Below, one piece after another: positions 9,823 to 10,521 of a stretch of DNA of 10,521 nt. The stretch covers positions 1 through 10,521 of the forward strand of contig JAKARG010000073.1 of NCBI GenBank assembly GCA_021819345.1. Reading direction: 5' to 3'. The DNA comes from Actinomycetes bacterium (GTDB lineage: Bacteria; Actinomycetota; Acidimicrobiia; Acidimicrobiales; Palsa-688). Position 1 is the first letter of the stretch, and each line of letters begins with the position of its first letter. The notes beneath the pieces were generated by a model. It did no database searches. It saw only the letters and a list, made by a program, of their open reading frames with translations, and was not told where the DNA came from. The position numbers were made by a program, and so were the translations under genes.

Positions 9823-10521
9823 GTGAGGCTAGTCGTCGTGCGGCACCACCGAGGGGACGGTCCCGGGCTCCTCGGCGGAGCCTTCGAGGAAGCCGGGTTC
9901 TCGCTCCAGCTGCACGACGGGGGGAAGGCCGGTGCGCTGCCCGACCCGCTGCGAGCGGACGCTGTGGTGCTCCTCGGCTCGACCTGGTCGGTCTACGACC
10001 GCTCGGCAGTCGGTAGCTGGATCGATGCCGAGCTCGACTGGCTCCGCGAGCTCCACAGGACGGGCACGCCGGTGCTCGGAGTGTGCTTCGGCGCCCAGGC
10101 GCTGGCTGCGGCTCACGGAGGTGGAGTCGAGCGCGCTTCGCGCAAGGAGCTCGGGTGGGTCGAGCTCGAGGAGACCACCGTGCCCTCCGTCGAGCGCGGT
10201 CCGTGGTTCGAGTGGCACGGGGACCGCTGTGTGCTCCCGCCGGGGTCTCGGCTGATGGCCCGCAACGAGGTCGCTGCCCAGGCCTTCTCGCTGGGCCGGC
10301 ACATGGGGGTTCAGTTCCATCCCGAGGTCGACCGGGCGCAGCTCGCCAGTTGGATCGACCAAGGTGGCCGGCGGGAGCTGGTGGCCGGCGGGATCGACCC
10401 CGAGCAGCTGCTCGAGGAGACCGAGAGGCAGGAGGAGCTGGCGACTGGTCGTGCCGGTCGCCTGGTCCAAGGCTTTCTCGACCGGGCGGCAGCGAGCCGC
10501 CAGCCGCAGCGCCCTCCGGGC
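9823..10521 (+). CDS. Stand-alone class I glutamine amidotransferase (cut by right edge)
   Basis: The + strand encodes 233 codons without a stop from GTG at 9823 to the edge. An in-frame TAA at 9811-9813 excludes any earlier start beyond three codons. The protein has the flavodoxin-like class I (GATase1) plan: strand MRLVVVRHH (1-9), nucleophile elbow GVCFGAQ (87-93, Cys88), and QFHPE (164-168) giving His166 and Glu168, so the Cys-His-Glu triad is complete. SVYD (56-59) and WHGD (131-134) are typical of the GMP-synthase-like single-domain subgroup. The usual GGP before SVYD reads GST (52-54). A helical, charged tail follows 170 and is near the usual end of such proteins. These enzymes hydrolyse glutamine and pass ammonia to an acceptor, but the substrate here is unknown. 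It is not full GuaA, since no synthetase domain is visible. Confidence 0.85.
   Translation, partial: MRLVVVRHHRGDGPGLLGGAFEEAGFSLQLHDGGKAGALPDPLRADAVVLLGSTWSVYDRSAVGSWIDAELDWLRELHRTGTPVLGVCFGAQALAAAHGGGVERASRKELGWVELEETTVPSVERGPWFEWHGDRCVLPPGSRLMARNEVAAQAFSLGRHMGVQFHPEVDRAQLASWIDQGGRRELVAGGIDPEQLLEETERQEELATGRAGRLVQGFLDRAAASRQPQRPPG

Overview
This is a chromosomal replication-origin neighbourhood from a high-GC bacterium, most likely an actinobacterium (Actinomycetota). The gene order dnaA - dnaN - recF - small DUF721/DciA-type gene - gyrB - gyrA on the + strand is the classic actinobacterial order, and the DUF721 gene between recF and gyrB is the best single marker. A deep-branching class such as Acidimicrobiia is a guess. 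It rests on the absence of the usual rpmH/rnpA genes next to dnaA and on divergent gyrase sequences, not on any search.

Layout. The left edge (1-287, minus strand) holds the N-terminus of the replicative helicase DnaB, cut by the window. A gene-free stretch (288-752) follows, with six copies of the TCCACA core of DnaA boxes when the copy just inside dnaA is counted. Three of these are crowded into 697-729, immediately before the GTG start of dnaA. dnaA (753-2270) is followed by a second gene-free spacer (2271-2529), which holds the only perfect actinobacterial-type DnaA box, TTGTCCACA. dnaN (2530-3627), recF (3635-4720) and the DUF721 gene (4717-5100) are tightly packed. gyrB (5187-7127) and gyrA (7140-9620) form a pair 12 bases apart. 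After a 202-base spacer, a stand-alone class I glutamine amidotransferase (9823 onward) runs off the right edge.

How the parts fit. DnaA binds the origin boxes and opens the duplex. DnaB is the helicase to be loaded, and the DUF721 protein is the probable DnaB-loading or activating factor, as no dnaC/dnaI-type loader is seen here. DnaN is the sliding clamp, RecF handles gapped or stalled forks, and GyrA/GyrB remove the supercoils. dnaB and dnaA point away from the gap between them, as expected if bidirectional forks start there. The spacer after dnaA is nevertheless a serious alternative or second half of the origin.

Most of the window is ordinary core replication machinery, and I see no hidden novel defence, mobile or biosynthetic system. 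The points most worth a second look are the non-canonical quinolone-pocket residues of GyrA (Gly-Pro in place of Asp-Ser after HPHG), deviations from normally conserved motifs in GyrB, the two DnaA-box regions flanking dnaA, and the dnaB/dnaA head-to-head arrangement.
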